A DNA stretch of 45,640 bases from contig JAIETR010000026.1 of assembly GCA_019745075.1 (NCBI GenBank), positions 1 to 45,640 of the forward strand. Direction: 5' to 3'. Made by a program: the position numbers and the translations under genes. How positions within the stretch are numbered: position 1 is the stretch's first letter; each line of letters opens with the position of its first letter. Positions 1-8,063 of this stretch are shown here, in pieces. The DNA is from Qipengyuania sp. (lineage in GTDB: Bacteria; Pseudomonadota; Alphaproteobacteria; Sphingomonadales; Sphingomonadaceae). Below the pieces are notes generated by a model. It saw nothing but the letters and a program-made list of their open reading frames with translations. It searched no databases and was not told the DNA's origin.

Positions 1-467
1 AACAGGGCCATTCCGATTGGCTGTTGGTGCGGCGGCAATCGTTTAGCCACAATAGTCATTGCGGTCGGAATGAGGACACCGCCCGTGAAGCCCTGGCCCG
101 TGCGGCCGATGATCATGGTAGTAAGGTCGGTGGCAACCCCGCATAGCACCGAAAAAGCGGTGAACGCGCTGACCGCTATAATGAGAAGGGTTCGCAGACC
201 GAACAGCCGTTCCAGCCAGGCGCTCAGCGGAATGACGACGATTTCAGCGACAAGAAACGAAGTTGCGATCCAGGTTCCTTCTGTCCCGCTGGCCCCGATC
301 TCGCCCTGAATGACCGGAAGAGCCGAATTGACGATCGAGATGTCCAGCGTCGCCAGCATGGCGCCAAGAGCCCCCGCAGCCACGGCGACCCACGCGGTTA
401 CGTCCGCGTTCTTGCGCCCAACGACAGGACCAGGCGAAGTATCCTTCGCTGTTTGTGCCTCGGTCAT
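1..467 (-). CDS. emrB: DHA2-family MFS drug efflux pump, EmrB-like (partial, C-terminus off window)
   Basis: Inner-membrane proton-driven efflux transporter, predicted to work with the HlyD/EmrA-type adaptor just upstream. Only the first 155 codons are present. They read MTEAQTAKDTS, then a first membrane helix (WVAVAAGALGAMLATLDISI) with the family motif LDISIVNSALP, then WIATSFLVAEIVVIPLSAWL and a GRTGQGFTGGVLIP segment. This layout is typical of 14-TM DHA2 pumps (EmrB, FarB, QacA relatives). The start ATG overlaps the stop of the adaptor gene in an ATGA, so the two are translationally coupled. Substrate cannot be told from sequence; hydrophobic toxicants are usual for the family. The gene is cut by the left window edge. 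Confidence 0.9.
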   Translation of the reverse strand, partial: MTEAQTAKDTSPGPVVGRKNADVTAWVAVAAGALGAMLATLDISIVNSALPVIQGEIGASGTEGTWIATSFLVAEIVVIPLSAWLERLFGLRTLLIIAVSAFTAFSVLCGVATDLTTMIIGRTGQGFTGGVLIPTAMTIVAKRLPPHQQPIGMAL

Positions 468-1591
468 TCCGCCCGGCTCGAAATCTCTTCCGGTTCGCCG
501 GCTGCATTGCGGGTGTCGACAACAGCCACAACCGACATGCCGGGAACGAGCAATCTACGCACTTCAGGGGGAGCATCGATAGCGATGCGGACGGGTATCC
601 GTTGAACGATCTTGGTAAAGTTGCCGGTGGCGTTTTCGGGGGGGAGGATGGAAAATTCCGCGCCCGTTCCTGGCGATATGCTGTCCACTCGTCCCGCGAT
701 CTCAAGGTCTGGCAGGGCGTCAACTTCGAGCCTGACGCTCTGGCCGGCCCGGATGAGGCCGACCTGAGTTTCTTTGAAGTTCGCGGTCACGTAGATCGCG
801 CTCACCGGAACCACCGTCATCAAACGTTGACCCGGTTGCACGAACTGGCCCACCCTCACCGAGAGATCGCCGACGCGGCCGGCCTTGCTGGCGCGCAGCA
901 AGGTCGATTCAACCGTAAGGTCGGCTGTTTCCAGCTGAGCGCGAGCAGCGTCCGCCTGCGCCTGGGTCTGGCTGATCTGCTCGAACAGGGTCCCCCGGCG
1001 CGCGGTCGCGGCAGCCACCGCCGCCTGCGCAGCGGCGAGTTCGGCCCGCGCCTGCCGCGCCTGCGCCTCATACTGGTCTAGCTTTTCCCGCGGTTCGGCT
1101 CCTGTCGCGGCAAGGGGCCGATATCGCGCCACCTGGTCGTTCGCGAGGTCCAGTGCCGCGCCCGCGGCGGCGAGTTGGGCCCGCGCCTGGCGAATGGCTG
1201 CATCCTGTTCGGATACCTGAGAACGGATTGTGTCGGCACCGGCCAGGGTCGCAGCGATCTGTGCGCGCGCCTGTTGCGCTTGCGCCTGATAATCCCGCAG
1301 ATCCAGTTGGACGAGCGCACCGCCGCGAGCAACCTGTTCGTTCTCCCCCACGAAGACCTCTTCGACGTATCCCGCTACCTTGGAAGAGATAACGACGCTG
1401 TCGGCAGCGACATAGGCGTTATCGGTCGACTGCATGTACTGTCCGTAGGTTACGTGCCGGTAGTACCACCAGATCCCGCCAAGCAGCACGGCAAGACCAA
1501 CGATGATTAGCACGATGCGCAAGCCACGCCGCGATTGCGGTTTCGCTGGGGTTGTGCCCTCCTGCTCCGGTTGGTTGGAGTTATCGGTCAT
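464..1591 (-). CDS. emrA: HlyD-family periplasmic adaptor subunit, EmrA-like
   Basis: Membrane fusion protein that links the MFS pump to an outer-membrane channel. 375 residues: a short Pro/Gln-rich cytoplasmic tail, one membrane anchor at about residues 23-43 (GLRIVLIIVGLAVLLGGIWW), a first barrel/lipoyl half (TDNAYVAADSVVISSKVAGYVEEV), a long Ala/Gln/Arg-rich coiled-coil hairpin (about 90-215), then the second lipoyl half (LLRASKAGRVGDLSVRVGQFVQPG) and barrel. This order and length match EmrA. It forms an operon with the downstream pump through an ATGA overlap and is divergent from a MarR regulator, the usual arrangement for substrate-derepressed efflux. No strong Shine-Dalgarno precedes the ATG at 1591. 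Confidence 0.92.
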   Translation of the reverse strand: MTDNSNQPEQEGTTPAKPQSRRGLRIVLIIVGLAVLLGGIWWYYRHVTYGQYMQSTDNAYVAADSVVISSKVAGYVEEVFVGENEQVARGGALVQLDLRDYQAQAQQARAQIAATLAGADTIRSQVSEQDAAIRQARAQLAAAGAALDLANDQVARYRPLAATGAEPREKLDQYEAQARQARAELAAAQAAVAAATARRGTLFEQISQTQAQADAARAQLETADLTVESTLLRASKAGRVGDLSVRVGQFVQPGQRLMTVVPVSAIYVTANFKETQVGLIRAGQSVRLEVDALPDLEIAGRVDSISPGTGAEFSILPPENATGNFTKIVQRIPVRIAIDAPPEVRRLLVPGMSVVAVVDTRNAAGEPEEISSRAE

Positions 1592-1716
1592 CTGACTCTT
1601 TCGGCAGCCTCAGTAAAAGGTGAACGCGTCTCGCGCCCTATGAGCCGTGAGTCAGATAGTAAAGGCATTTAGCAGTGTGCATTTGGGCATCCGAGGCTAT
1701 CCGACTACACAGCGCT

Positions 1717-2208
1717 ATGGATGAAAAACCAGATACCATGTCACGGTCTCAACGTCGGCAGAAGGTCATCACCGATAATGACCGCATTCTCTATCTTATG
1801 GACGAGATCAGTCGCGGCGCGCGCAGAGTGTACGATGCGAGGGTCGCCAGGATCGGTCTCAATCAGACACAGTGGAGGATCATCGGACAACTTCTTCGCG
1901 ATCCTGCCCTTACGCAGGCTGAAATCGCCAAGAAACTGGAACTGGAATCGGCGACCATCGGCCAGGCGGTTGCAGGTCTTTGCGCACGCGGGCTGATGAA
2001 AAGGCTTCGAGCTGAGACGGATCGGCGAGCGTGGCAGCTCATCCTCACGGAGCAGCTTGACGATCTGCTGCCCGAACTGAGAGGCTCCGCGGATAGGCTT
2101 CATGGTCTGCTTTGGCGCGACATTGCCGCCGACGAGAAGCAAACGTTGCAGCAGATTCTTGCAAGGGTATCGGAAAATCTGGACCAACTCCGGGCCGAGG
2201 CTGAGTAA
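1717..2208 (+). CDS. MarR-family transcriptional regulator
   Basis: Winged-helix dimeric regulator, likely repressor of the divergent efflux operon (inferred from position). About 163 residues. The centre has the MarR fold: LNQTQWRIIGQLLRDPALTQAEIAKKLELESATIGQAVAGLCARGLMKR (helix-turn-helix), followed by the wing ETDRRAWQLILTE and a C-terminal dimerisation helix ending LDQLRAEAE. The start is chosen at ATG 1717 (MDEKPDT); an in-frame ATG at 1738 (MSRSQRR) is almost as good, and neither has a clear Shine-Dalgarno. An upstream GTG at 1675 would add residues unlike the family. It ends 4 nt before an ABC1-family kinase gene and probably shares its transcript. The 125-nt gap to the adaptor gene should hold the operator, but I found no convincing palindrome there. 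Confidence 0.9.
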   Translation: MDEKPDTMSRSQRRQKVITDNDRILYLMDEISRGARRVYDARVARIGLNQTQWRIIGQLLRDPALTQAEIAKKLELESATIGQAVAGLCARGLMKRLRAETDRRAWQLILTEQLDDLLPELRGSADRLHGLLWRDIAADEKQTLQQILARVSENLDQLRAEAE

Positions 2209-2212
2209 AATC

Positions 2213-3799
2213 ATGGCATCGCCCCCGGAAAAGCCTATCAGCAGCATCGCTCGCGCCGCGGAGATCGGCCAAATCCTAATGAGGCACGGCGCGAAAAATC
2301 TCGCCGGAGCCCTCGGATTTATTCCCTCTTCGAGCAATGTCATCGATCCTCGCGAATTTCGTCCGGCTGCAGTTGTCGCTTTCCTCCGTGACATCGGGCC
2401 AGTTGGTATAAAGCTGGGGCAGCTCCTCGCCACCCGAAGCGATCTGTTTACCGAACACTGGATCACTGCATTCTCAACCCTGCACGATCAGGTGTCGCCA
2501 GTGCGCTTCGCAGATATCGAGCCCGTACTTGCTTCAAGCTGGGGTGAGGACTGGCGGAACGACTTTGCGGAATTCGACGAACAGCCTTTGGCGTCCGCCT
2601 CGATTGCACAGACCTATTCCGCCAAGCTACGGGACGGTAGCGAGGTCATCGTGAAGGTTCGCCGCCCGGGCACCGCCGCGCGCATGGAAGCCGATGTGCG
2701 CCTGCTTGTGCGTCTTGCCGAGATCGCAGAAGCACGCTCGCCTGACATCGCGCGTTACCGGCCAGTCGAGTTTCTGCGGACCTTCGGCCGCAATCTTGCC
2801 TGGGAGATGGACCTCGCTGCGGAATCCCGAGCCTGCGAGCGGATCGGCGCATATCTCGATACCATCGGCGTCAGGACCCCGGCCATCCATTGGGAACTGA
2901 CCGGGCTGCGGGTGAACGTTCAGGAACGTCTGTACGGCAGGCCCGCGTCTTCGCTGGGCAGCCCATCGGGCGACCCGCGGGTGGCGGCTTTCGCCAAGTG
3001 CTATGCCAACGCAGTCCTGCGCATGATCATTCTGAACGGCGAATTCCACGGCGACCCTCATCCCGGCAATGTTTTCCTGATCGGCGAGCAGGATGTCGGC
3101 TTCATCGACTTCGGATCAGTCGGGACGCTCACCAAGACGAGGCGCGACGAGATCGTTCGGCTCGTGCTTGCGATCGCTGGCGAGGAAACGAGCGAAGTCG
3201 CGGATGTCCTGCTCGCATGGGCGGGGGCGCCGAAGGTGGATCGCGATGCGCTCGCGGTGGATCTCGATCATTTGATCGGAGAGTTCAAGGGGACCGTGCT
3301 TTCTGGAATCGAGTTCTCGCAAATTTTCTCCCGCGTTTTCGATCTTTTGCGGGATTATCAACTGGTCCTGCCACCCGATCTGGCTATCCTTCTGCGTACC
3401 TTGCTTACGGCAGAGGGTGTCGTCCGATCACTGGCACCCGACTATAGCATTGCCGAGGACACCCGGCCGATCATGACGGAGCTTCTCGCCGAACGGTTCT
3501 CGCTCGCTAGCGCTCGGTCGGGTTTGAAGAAACTTCGCGGTCAGCTGCTCGGGTTGTCGGCGTCCTTGCCCGACATACTTGCCACTGCGAAATCGATCGC
3601 AAAGTCAGGATATGTGCCGGTTCAGCTCGATCCGCTCAGTATCGAGCAACTCGCAGCACTTCGCAATGAGCGTCAGTCCTTGAAAGGCCCTCTAGCTGCC
3701 GCATTGATCGTGGCTAGCGCATTGCTTGTCGATCAATCCTGGCTTCTGGCTGGCGGCGCGCTTGTGATTGCTGGGGTGGTGCTCATCCGAAAATCATAA
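2213..3799 (+). CDS. ABC1/AarF/UbiB-family atypical protein kinase
   Basis: Member of the UbiB/ADCK family, linked to ubiquinone biosynthesis or lipid homeostasis; its substrate is unknown. 528 residues from ATG 2213. Family motifs are intact: KxGQ (KLGQ, residues 67-70), an Ala-rich nucleotide loop (LASASIAQTYSA, about 127-137), ATP lysine in VIVKVRRPG (about 148), ExD (EMD, about 198-200), catalytic DPHPGN (281-286) and DFG (299-301). The C-terminus has two hydrophobic stretches (PLAAALIVASALLV and WLLAGGALVIAGVVLI), as in UbiB. It is 4 nt downstream of the MarR gene, so it probably belongs to the efflux regulon rather than to a core ubi operon. It may be a paralogue of a chromosomal ubiB elsewhere. 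A longer reading frame starting at 2102 overlaps the MarR gene and is not needed. Confidence 0.9.
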   Translation: MASPPEKPISSIARAAEIGQILMRHGAKNLAGALGFIPSSSNVIDPREFRPAAVVAFLRDIGPVGIKLGQLLATRSDLFTEHWITAFSTLHDQVSPVRFADIEPVLASSWGEDWRNDFAEFDEQPLASASIAQTYSAKLRDGSEVIVKVRRPGTAARMEADVRLLVRLAEIAEARSPDIARYRPVEFLRTFGRNLAWEMDLAAESRACERIGAYLDTIGVRTPAIHWELTGLRVNVQERLYGRPASSLGSPSGDPRVAAFAKCYANAVLRMIILNGEFHGDPHPGNVFLIGEQDVGFIDFGSVGTLTKTRRDEIVRLVLAIAGEETSEVADVLLAWAGAPKVDRDALAVDLDHLIGEFKGTVLSGIEFSQIFSRVFDLLRDYQLVLPPDLAILLRTLLTAEGVVRSLAPDYSIAEDTRPIMTELLAERFSLASARSGLKKLRGQLLGLSASLPDILATAKSIAKSGYVPVQLDPLSIEQLAALRNERQSLKGPLAAALIVASALLVDQSWLLAGGALVIAGVVLIRKS

Positions 3800-4211
3800 T
3801 GAAGGAGCAATCTAATTCGTGCACGGTCACGTTAGGGCGAGGGCGAAACTAATGAGGATTTGATGCGCCTCACTTCAGCCACCAAAACGCATCGCGAAGA
3901 AAATTTTTCGACCTATTGCGATTGAAGGCTTATTTTCCTCAATCAGACGAAACTTTGGAACGGCAGCTTTCAGGCTTGTCCTCGCCTGACTTTATGGCCG
4001 CTATTAAGGCGCATAGCTGCCCGGCTGCTCTTGGGCCGTAAGCGGTCAGTCCGCTCCCAGGTGCCGCGACGACCAAGGCCGACGTTCCGCAAACGACCCC
4101 AAAGCGGACATCGCGCTGGCAAAGCCCAGACTGCTTGCCGATCCGACGCACCGCGTCGGGAAACCTCGGACTTTTGTTTGAGTTTAAGTGATAGGCTCTA
4201 GGAGAATCGCG
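3800..4211. other. 412-nt intergenic stretch without a recognisable gene
   Basis: No open frame here looks coding; a 150-codon minus-strand frame crossing it (3939-4391) has no family features and overlaps the better lipoprotein gene. The stretch is visibly more AT-rich at 3890-3960 (aaaatttttcg, ttattttcctc) than its neighbours. A short inverted motif AGCGG-N5-CCGCT sits at about 4043-4057. It may carry the lipoprotein promoter and remnants of older insertions. Confidence 0.5.
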
Positions 4212-4736
4212 ATGCGCGCGTTGGCTGTTGTGGCTTTCTCGTTCTCGGGGTGCACCACATACTTGCCGCGTCATCCGCTGGGTTCGGACGCCATACCCAC
4301 TGGCTTCTATGACGACCAAACTCGTCCTGCTCTCGCACTGCTTGAATACCGGATCGGAAAGTATCTCGCAGAGGATAGGCGTCCTTACCAAACGTTTTGT
4401 GCAGTCGCTGTGCAGTTCGACCGCTCCAATCCGGCGAGCACGCCCTCACCTCTCGATCCGTCAATCGAGCGCAAGCTGCTCGCACGATTTCCGGAACTGT
4501 CGCCGTCGGCTGAATGCAAGCGCGAGGGACCAGCTTATGTGGACGAGACGACTGGCGCTCCCGCTGCTGTATTCGATGTGCACGAACTCGAATGCGCAAA
4601 CCCAACGAATTGCAGTGCGTGGGGCGGATACCATGCCAGTGGCCTCCATGGCTGGAGCTTCTATGAGTTGAAATGGCGTCGAAGTAGTTGGGCGATCCGA
4701 CCGAAGGATTTGGGCATTGTTCTCACCGGGGGGTGA
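4212..4736 (+). CDS. Putative small lipoprotein, function unknown
   Basis: I do not recognise the family. 174 residues from ATG 4212, chosen because a good Shine-Dalgarno (AGGAG, 4200-4204) lies 7 nt ahead. The N-terminus MRALAVVAFSFSGCTTY is a short hydrophobic stretch followed by FSGC, a near-lipobox, so lipid attachment at Cys14 and an envelope location are plausible. The mature part holds several further cysteines (QTFCAVAV, SAECKRE, ELECANPTNCSAWGG) that could form disulfides in the periplasm. It stands alone and converges on the integrase gene downstream, with a hairpin between them. It could be accessory cargo of the neighbouring recombinase. No function is proposed. Confidence 0.65.
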   Translation: MRALAVVAFSFSGCTTYLPRHPLGSDAIPTGFYDDQTRPALALLEYRIGKYLAEDRRPYQTFCAVAVQFDRSNPASTPSPLDPSIERKLLARFPELSPSAECKREGPAYVDETTGAPAAVFDVHELECANPTNCSAWGGYHASGLHGWSFYELKWRRSSWAIRPKDLGIVLTGG

Positions 4737-4809
4737 CTGAACCTAGAAGTTCAACGTCCGTTTTCCACCCCACAGCCGGACTTCGGAGGGAGCGTCGCTA
4801 CTTCCCAAA

Positions 4810-4841
4810 AGCGGTCGACCAGCGCCTGGTGACCGACCGCT
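4810..4841. terminator. Hairpin between convergent genes, possible bidirectional terminator
   Basis: Outer arms AGCGGTC / GACCGCT and inner arms ACCAG / CTGGT around a CGC loop form an imperfect but long stem between the lipoprotein stop (4736) and the integrase stop (4849). There is no strong T-tract, so it may act as a weak or Rho-assisted terminator, or be a site used by the recombinase. Confidence 0.4.
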
Positions 4842-4848
4842 CCTAGAT

Positions 4849-5481
4849 TCAGATTTCAGTTCGCTCGGCGAGGAGCAGAGCGTCTTCCACGTCGACGCCG
4901 AGATAGCGAACCGTGTTCTCTATCTTGGTGTGGCCGAGCAGGATCTGAATTGCCCGGATGTTACCTGTAGCGCGATAAATCATGGCAGCCTTTGTCCGAC
5001 GCAGTGAGTGCGTGCCATACTCGGCCTTGCGCAAACCGATGGCGGTCACCCAGTCGTCGACCAAGCGCGCATATTGACGCGTGCTCATATGGCCTTGATG
5101 ATTGACGCGGCTTGGGAAGAGATACTCGTTCACGGATCCACCCCGCCGCTCCAGCCAGGCAATCAGAGTGGCCCGAACGTCTGCGGTAATTTCGAATTGG
5201 ACCGGTCGATTGGTCTTCTGCTGAACAACAGTCGCGCGGTTTCGAATGTCAGCCCCGGCCACGACGTCGCCGATCTTGATCTTGACCAAATCGCAGCCTC
5301 GCAGTTTGCTGTCGATTGCGAGATCGAAAAGGGCCTTATCCCTCAACCTCCCCTCGCGGTCGAGGTGGAAGCGGATTGCCCAAATCTGCTTTTGCGTGAG
5401 GGGGCGCTTAGTGCCCACGTTCTTTCCGGCGTTCCACGCTGCGCGAGCTCGCACAGCAGGGTCAAATCTTGAGTATCCCAT
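4849..5481 (-). CDS. Compact tyrosine recombinase/integrase (210 aa)
   Basis: Site-specific recombinase reduced to little more than a catalytic domain. The catalytic set is complete: Arg in SKLRGCDL, Lys in QQKTNRP, His-x-x-Arg in THSLRRTK, His in LLGHTKIENT and the nucleophilic Tyr in TVRYLGVD. At 210 residues it resembles FimB/FimE-type inverting recombinases in size and lacks the arm-binding domain of phage integrases. It could drive an invertible switch or mobilise a small cassette. It lies alone between a lipoprotein and the rtcA gene; I found no inverted repeat pair that would define an invertible segment. The start at 5481 (MGYSRFDPAVRARAAWNAG) is typical for these proteins. Confidence 0.9.
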   Translation of the reverse strand: MGYSRFDPAVRARAAWNAGKNVGTKRPLTQKQIWAIRFHLDREGRLRDKALFDLAIDSKLRGCDLVKIKIGDVVAGADIRNRATVVQQKTNRPVQFEITADVRATLIAWLERRGGSVNEYLFPSRVNHQGHMSTRQYARLVDDWVTAIGLRKAEYGTHSLRRTKAAMIYRATGNIRAIQILLGHTKIENTVRYLGVDVEDALLLAERTEI

Positions 5482-5634
5482 CGTTCGTCTCCTCGGCCGC
5501 GATTGGCCGAGTTAGAAACGCTAGAGCTGTGCAACCTTTTTTGGGCCGCAAGCAGACAGTCCGGTTTGCGGGCGGCAGACACATAAACCTGCCGTTTAAA
5601 GATCAATTACTCGCAATGGGCTTTGCACTCATGC

Positions 5635-6651
5635 TCAGTAGATGTGGACCAAGTTGCCCACCCCATCAAGCGTCTCGAAGGTCGTCTCACGCCCAGTAAA
5701 GACCGCGACAACCTGCGCTGCCGTGCGGCAGTGCTCGCCAATTTTGACGCTCGTGAATGTACCACCGCCGGCGAGGGCAAATGGCAAGATAAGCTGGTCC
5801 TGCAGATACGGCCCCGCAAAGGCTTCCGAAGCCTCATAACCGGCCATCCGCTTGCCCGCTGTCGATCCGATGCGCTCGGCGGACAGACCGAGTTTGCCAA
5901 AGCCGGAGACAACCTCAGTCACCTGGTCGTATACGGCATCCAGCACCAGCGCCACGCCTGGCCCTTGATCGCCCGGCACTTCCCGGAGCGTAACCGCGTC
6001 GTCGGACCAACCGGACAGATTCTTCATCGCGGCCTTGCGAATTCGGGCGGCAATTTCGCCCGGAAGCCCAGCGTAGAGCACGCTCCCGCTGCGCGATTTC
6101 AACGCGCCACGGTCGATGCAATCGAGACGTCGCAGCGGCGCGGGCTCAATGTCAATTTCAATCCGGCCCCCACCGCGCGGAAAAAAGCCATGACGCTTTA
6201 GCTTGACGCTGACGCGCGGTCCCATCCGCTCGAACACCGGCAAGAAGCAGTGTGCGATAAAGTCGAACGGCGGAGCCATGCTGGCGTGCGTGCCCCCGTC
6301 GATCACCAAGTGCGAAGGACCGTCGGCGAGCGCGAGAGGCACCAGAACGGTCTGGAGCACGAGCGCAGTCGAGCCGGCGGTCCCGACCGCAAAATGGTAA
6401 TCCCCGGCGCGGACCGATCCAGGCCGGAAAACGATGCGCGACGATCCAAGCTCGAGGCCTTCGCACTCGCTTGCACCGATCGTGCAGGCGGCCTCGATGG
6501 CAGTGAGATGCTGTCGCATCAGGCCGGGCTGGTCGCGTTTGCCACGAATGTTCTCGATCGTAAACGGCTGCCCAGTCACGAGAGAAAGCGCGCAGGCGTT
6601 GCGCAGCACCTGCCCGCCGCCCTCGCCTTCCGAGCCGTCGATAATGATCAT
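5635..6651 (-). CDS. rtcA: RNA 3'-terminal phosphate cyclase RtcA
   Basis: Converts an RNA 3'-phosphate to a 2',3'-cyclic phosphate using ATP through an RtcA-AMP intermediate, in the cytoplasm; it partners with the ligase RtcB in RNA repair. 338 residues from ATG 6651 (MIIIDGSEGEGGGQ), preceded by AGGAAG at a 5-nt spacing; a longer frame to 6708 is an unneeded extension. Family signatures seen: GSEGEGGGQVLRN, RGKRDQPGLMRQHL, the glycine-rich HGFFPRGGG and, near the C-terminus, the nucleophilic His in KIGEHCRTAA (equivalent to His309 of E. coli RtcA). It lies 41 nt after rtcB and is almost certainly co-transcribed with it under RtcR control. Confidence 0.96.
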   Translation of the reverse strand: MIIIDGSEGEGGGQVLRNACALSLVTGQPFTIENIRGKRDQPGLMRQHLTAIEAACTIGASECEGLELGSSRIVFRPGSVRAGDYHFAVGTAGSTALVLQTVLVPLALADGPSHLVIDGGTHASMAPPFDFIAHCFLPVFERMGPRVSVKLKRHGFFPRGGGRIEIDIEPAPLRRLDCIDRGALKSRSGSVLYAGLPGEIAARIRKAAMKNLSGWSDDAVTLREVPGDQGPGVALVLDAVYDQVTEVVSGFGKLGLSAERIGSTAGKRMAGYEASEAFAGPYLQDQLILPFALAGGGTFTSVKIGEHCRTAAQVVAVFTGRETTFETLDGVGNLVHIY

Positions 6652-6692
6652 TTCGAACTTCCTGAAAAAAGTCGGTGGCGGCGTGAAAGGCG

Positions 6693-7919
6693 CTAGCCCT
6701 TCACGCACACCACCTGCTTCAAGGTATGGACAACCTCGACAAGGTCGGCCTGCGCCTTCATCACCGCTTCGATCGGCTTGTAGGCGCGCGGCGTCTCATC
6801 AATGACGCCTTCGTCCTTGCGGCATTCGACCCCAGCAGTGTCGGCGATGTGCTCGGCGAGCGACACCTCCTTTTTTGCTTGGGTCCGGCTCATTACGCGG
6901 CCTGCTCCGTGTGAGCAGCTATCGAAGCTATCGGCATTGCCAAGCCCGCGCACGATAAAGCTCTTGGCGCCCATCGAGCCCGGGATGATGCCCATCGTAC
7001 CCTTCGCCGCGCGAACCGCGCCCTTGCGAGTCACCAGCACGTTCTCGCCGAAGTGGTTCTCGCGTGTCACGTAGTTGTGATGGCAGTTCACCGCCTCGCA
7101 TTCCGTCGTGAAGGGCTTGGCGATTTGGCCGCGTAGCGCCGCGATCACGTGGGTCATCATTACCTGCCGATTGAGCCGGGCGAAGTCCTGCGCCCATTCG
7201 ACCGCCTCGACGTAGTCATCGAAATGGTCGGTCCCTTCCGGGAAATAGGCGAGGTCCTCGTCGGGGAGGTTGATGTGCCACTTGCGCATGTCCTCCTTGG
7301 CGAGCTCGATGAAATAACGGCCGATTGCATTCCCGACACCGCGGCTGCCCGAGTGAAGCATGACCCAGACACTCTGCTCTTCGTCGAGGCAAAGCTCGAT
7401 GAAGTGGTTCCCCGTTCCAAGTGTGCCAAGGTGCACCAAATGATTGGCTCTCTCGAGCTTGGGATATTTTGCGATGATTCGGTCGAAGCGACGCACCAAG
7501 GTTGCCCACCCCTCGATTACCTCGCTCGGCGGATCGCCCCAGGCACCCTTATCTCGTCCGCCCCTGCCAGCACTGCGGCCATGCGGTACCGCACGCTCGA
7601 TCGCCGCTCGGATAGCTTCGAGGGTGTCCGGCAGGTCGCTAGCGACCAGCGAGGTGCGCGCGGCCATCATGCCGCAGCCGATGTCGACGCCTACCGCTGC
7701 CGGGATCACCGCACCCTTGGTGGGGATGACCGAACCAACTGTCGCACCGATGCCGACATGGACGTCGGGCATGGCCGCGACATGCTTGAAGATGAAGGGC
7801 ATCTTCGCTGCGCGAGCAAGCTGCTCGCGCGCCTTGTCATCAACGGGCACGCCGCGGGTCCACATCTTGATTGGCTTGCCCCCATCTACGTTGGTCTGTT
7901 CATAGCTCGTCTGCGTCAT
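6693..7919 (-). CDS. rtcB: tRNA-splicing/RNA-repair ligase RtcB
   Basis: GTP- and Mn2+-dependent ligase that joins 2',3'-cyclic phosphate (or 3'-phosphate) and 5'-OH RNA ends. 408 residues from ATG 7919 (MTQTSYEQTN), the same length as the E. coli enzyme. Metal and active-site motifs are present in order: MPDVHVGIGATVGS (about 50-63), GVDIGCGM with the metal-binding Cys82, GTGNHFIE, HSGSRGVGN, NCHHNYVTREN and the guanylylated His in SHGAGRVMSR. A frame extending to 8039 starts inside the promoter and is rejected. It is the first gene of the rtcBA operon, divergent from rtcR, with a sigma54-type promoter about 100 nt upstream of the start. Confidence 0.97.
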   Translation of the reverse strand: MTQTSYEQTNVDGGKPIKMWTRGVPVDDKAREQLARAAKMPFIFKHVAAMPDVHVGIGATVGSVIPTKGAVIPAAVGVDIGCGMMAARTSLVASDLPDTLEAIRAAIERAVPHGRSAGRGGRDKGAWGDPPSEVIEGWATLVRRFDRIIAKYPKLERANHLVHLGTLGTGNHFIELCLDEEQSVWVMLHSGSRGVGNAIGRYFIELAKEDMRKWHINLPDEDLAYFPEGTDHFDDYVEAVEWAQDFARLNRQVMMTHVIAALRGQIAKPFTTECEAVNCHHNYVTRENHFGENVLVTRKGAVRAAKGTMGIIPGSMGAKSFIVRGLGNADSFDSCSHGAGRVMSRTQAKKEVSLAEHIADTAGVECRKDEGVIDETPRAYKPIEAVMKAQADLVEVVHTLKQVVCVKG

Positions 7920-7948
7920 TGTCGATTCCAATCTCTGCGCGCCCGTTG

Positions 7949-7976
7949 GGGGTGGCCGGCCTATTCCGGCCACCCC
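7949..7976 (-). promoter_or_regulatory. Perfect 11-bp hairpin in the rtcB 5' leader
   Basis: Arms GGGGTGGCCGG (7949-7959) and CCGGCCACCCC (7966-7976) are exact inverted repeats around a 6-nt loop. It lies inside the predicted rtcBA leader, between the sigma54 start site (about 8012) and the rtcB ATG (7919), about 30 nt before the start. No T-tract follows on either strand, so a simple terminator is unlikely. It may be an RNA structure affecting rtcB translation, a processing site, or a protein-binding palindrome. Confidence 0.6.
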
Positions 7977-8021
7977 GGCCGCGCTGTGCCGGATTGTTCG
8001 ACGAACCAGGCGCGAAGTGTA

Positions 8022-8038
8022 TTGCATCTGGCGTGCCA
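8022..8038 (-). promoter_or_regulatory. Sigma54 (-24/-12) promoter of rtcBA
   Basis: On the minus strand TGGCACG-CCAG-ATGCA reads against the consensus TGGCACG-N4-TTGCW. The GG of the -24 element and the GC of the -12 element (8025-8024) are separated by exactly 10 nt, the required spacing. Transcription would start near 8012, giving a leader of about 93 nt. The divergent activator RtcR carries GAFTGA, the sigma54 contact motif, which supports the call. Confidence 0.8.
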
Positions 8039-8063
8039 AACTGCTCGCATGAACCCGCTAGAA

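Noticed and set aside
3939..4391. 150-codon minus-strand frame in the gap before the lipoprotein gene
   Set aside because: It overlaps the lipoprotein gene, which has a good ribosome site and signal sequence; no motif supports the antisense frame.
7918..7935. A T-loop-like GTCGATTCC near the rtcB start, as a tRNA or Y-RNA remnant
   Set aside because: No accompanying acceptor, D or anticodon arms could be found.
7920..8039. N-terminal extension of RtcB to a TTG at 8039
   Set aside because: It would place the start inside the sigma54 promoter; the ATG at 7919 gives the normal RtcB length.
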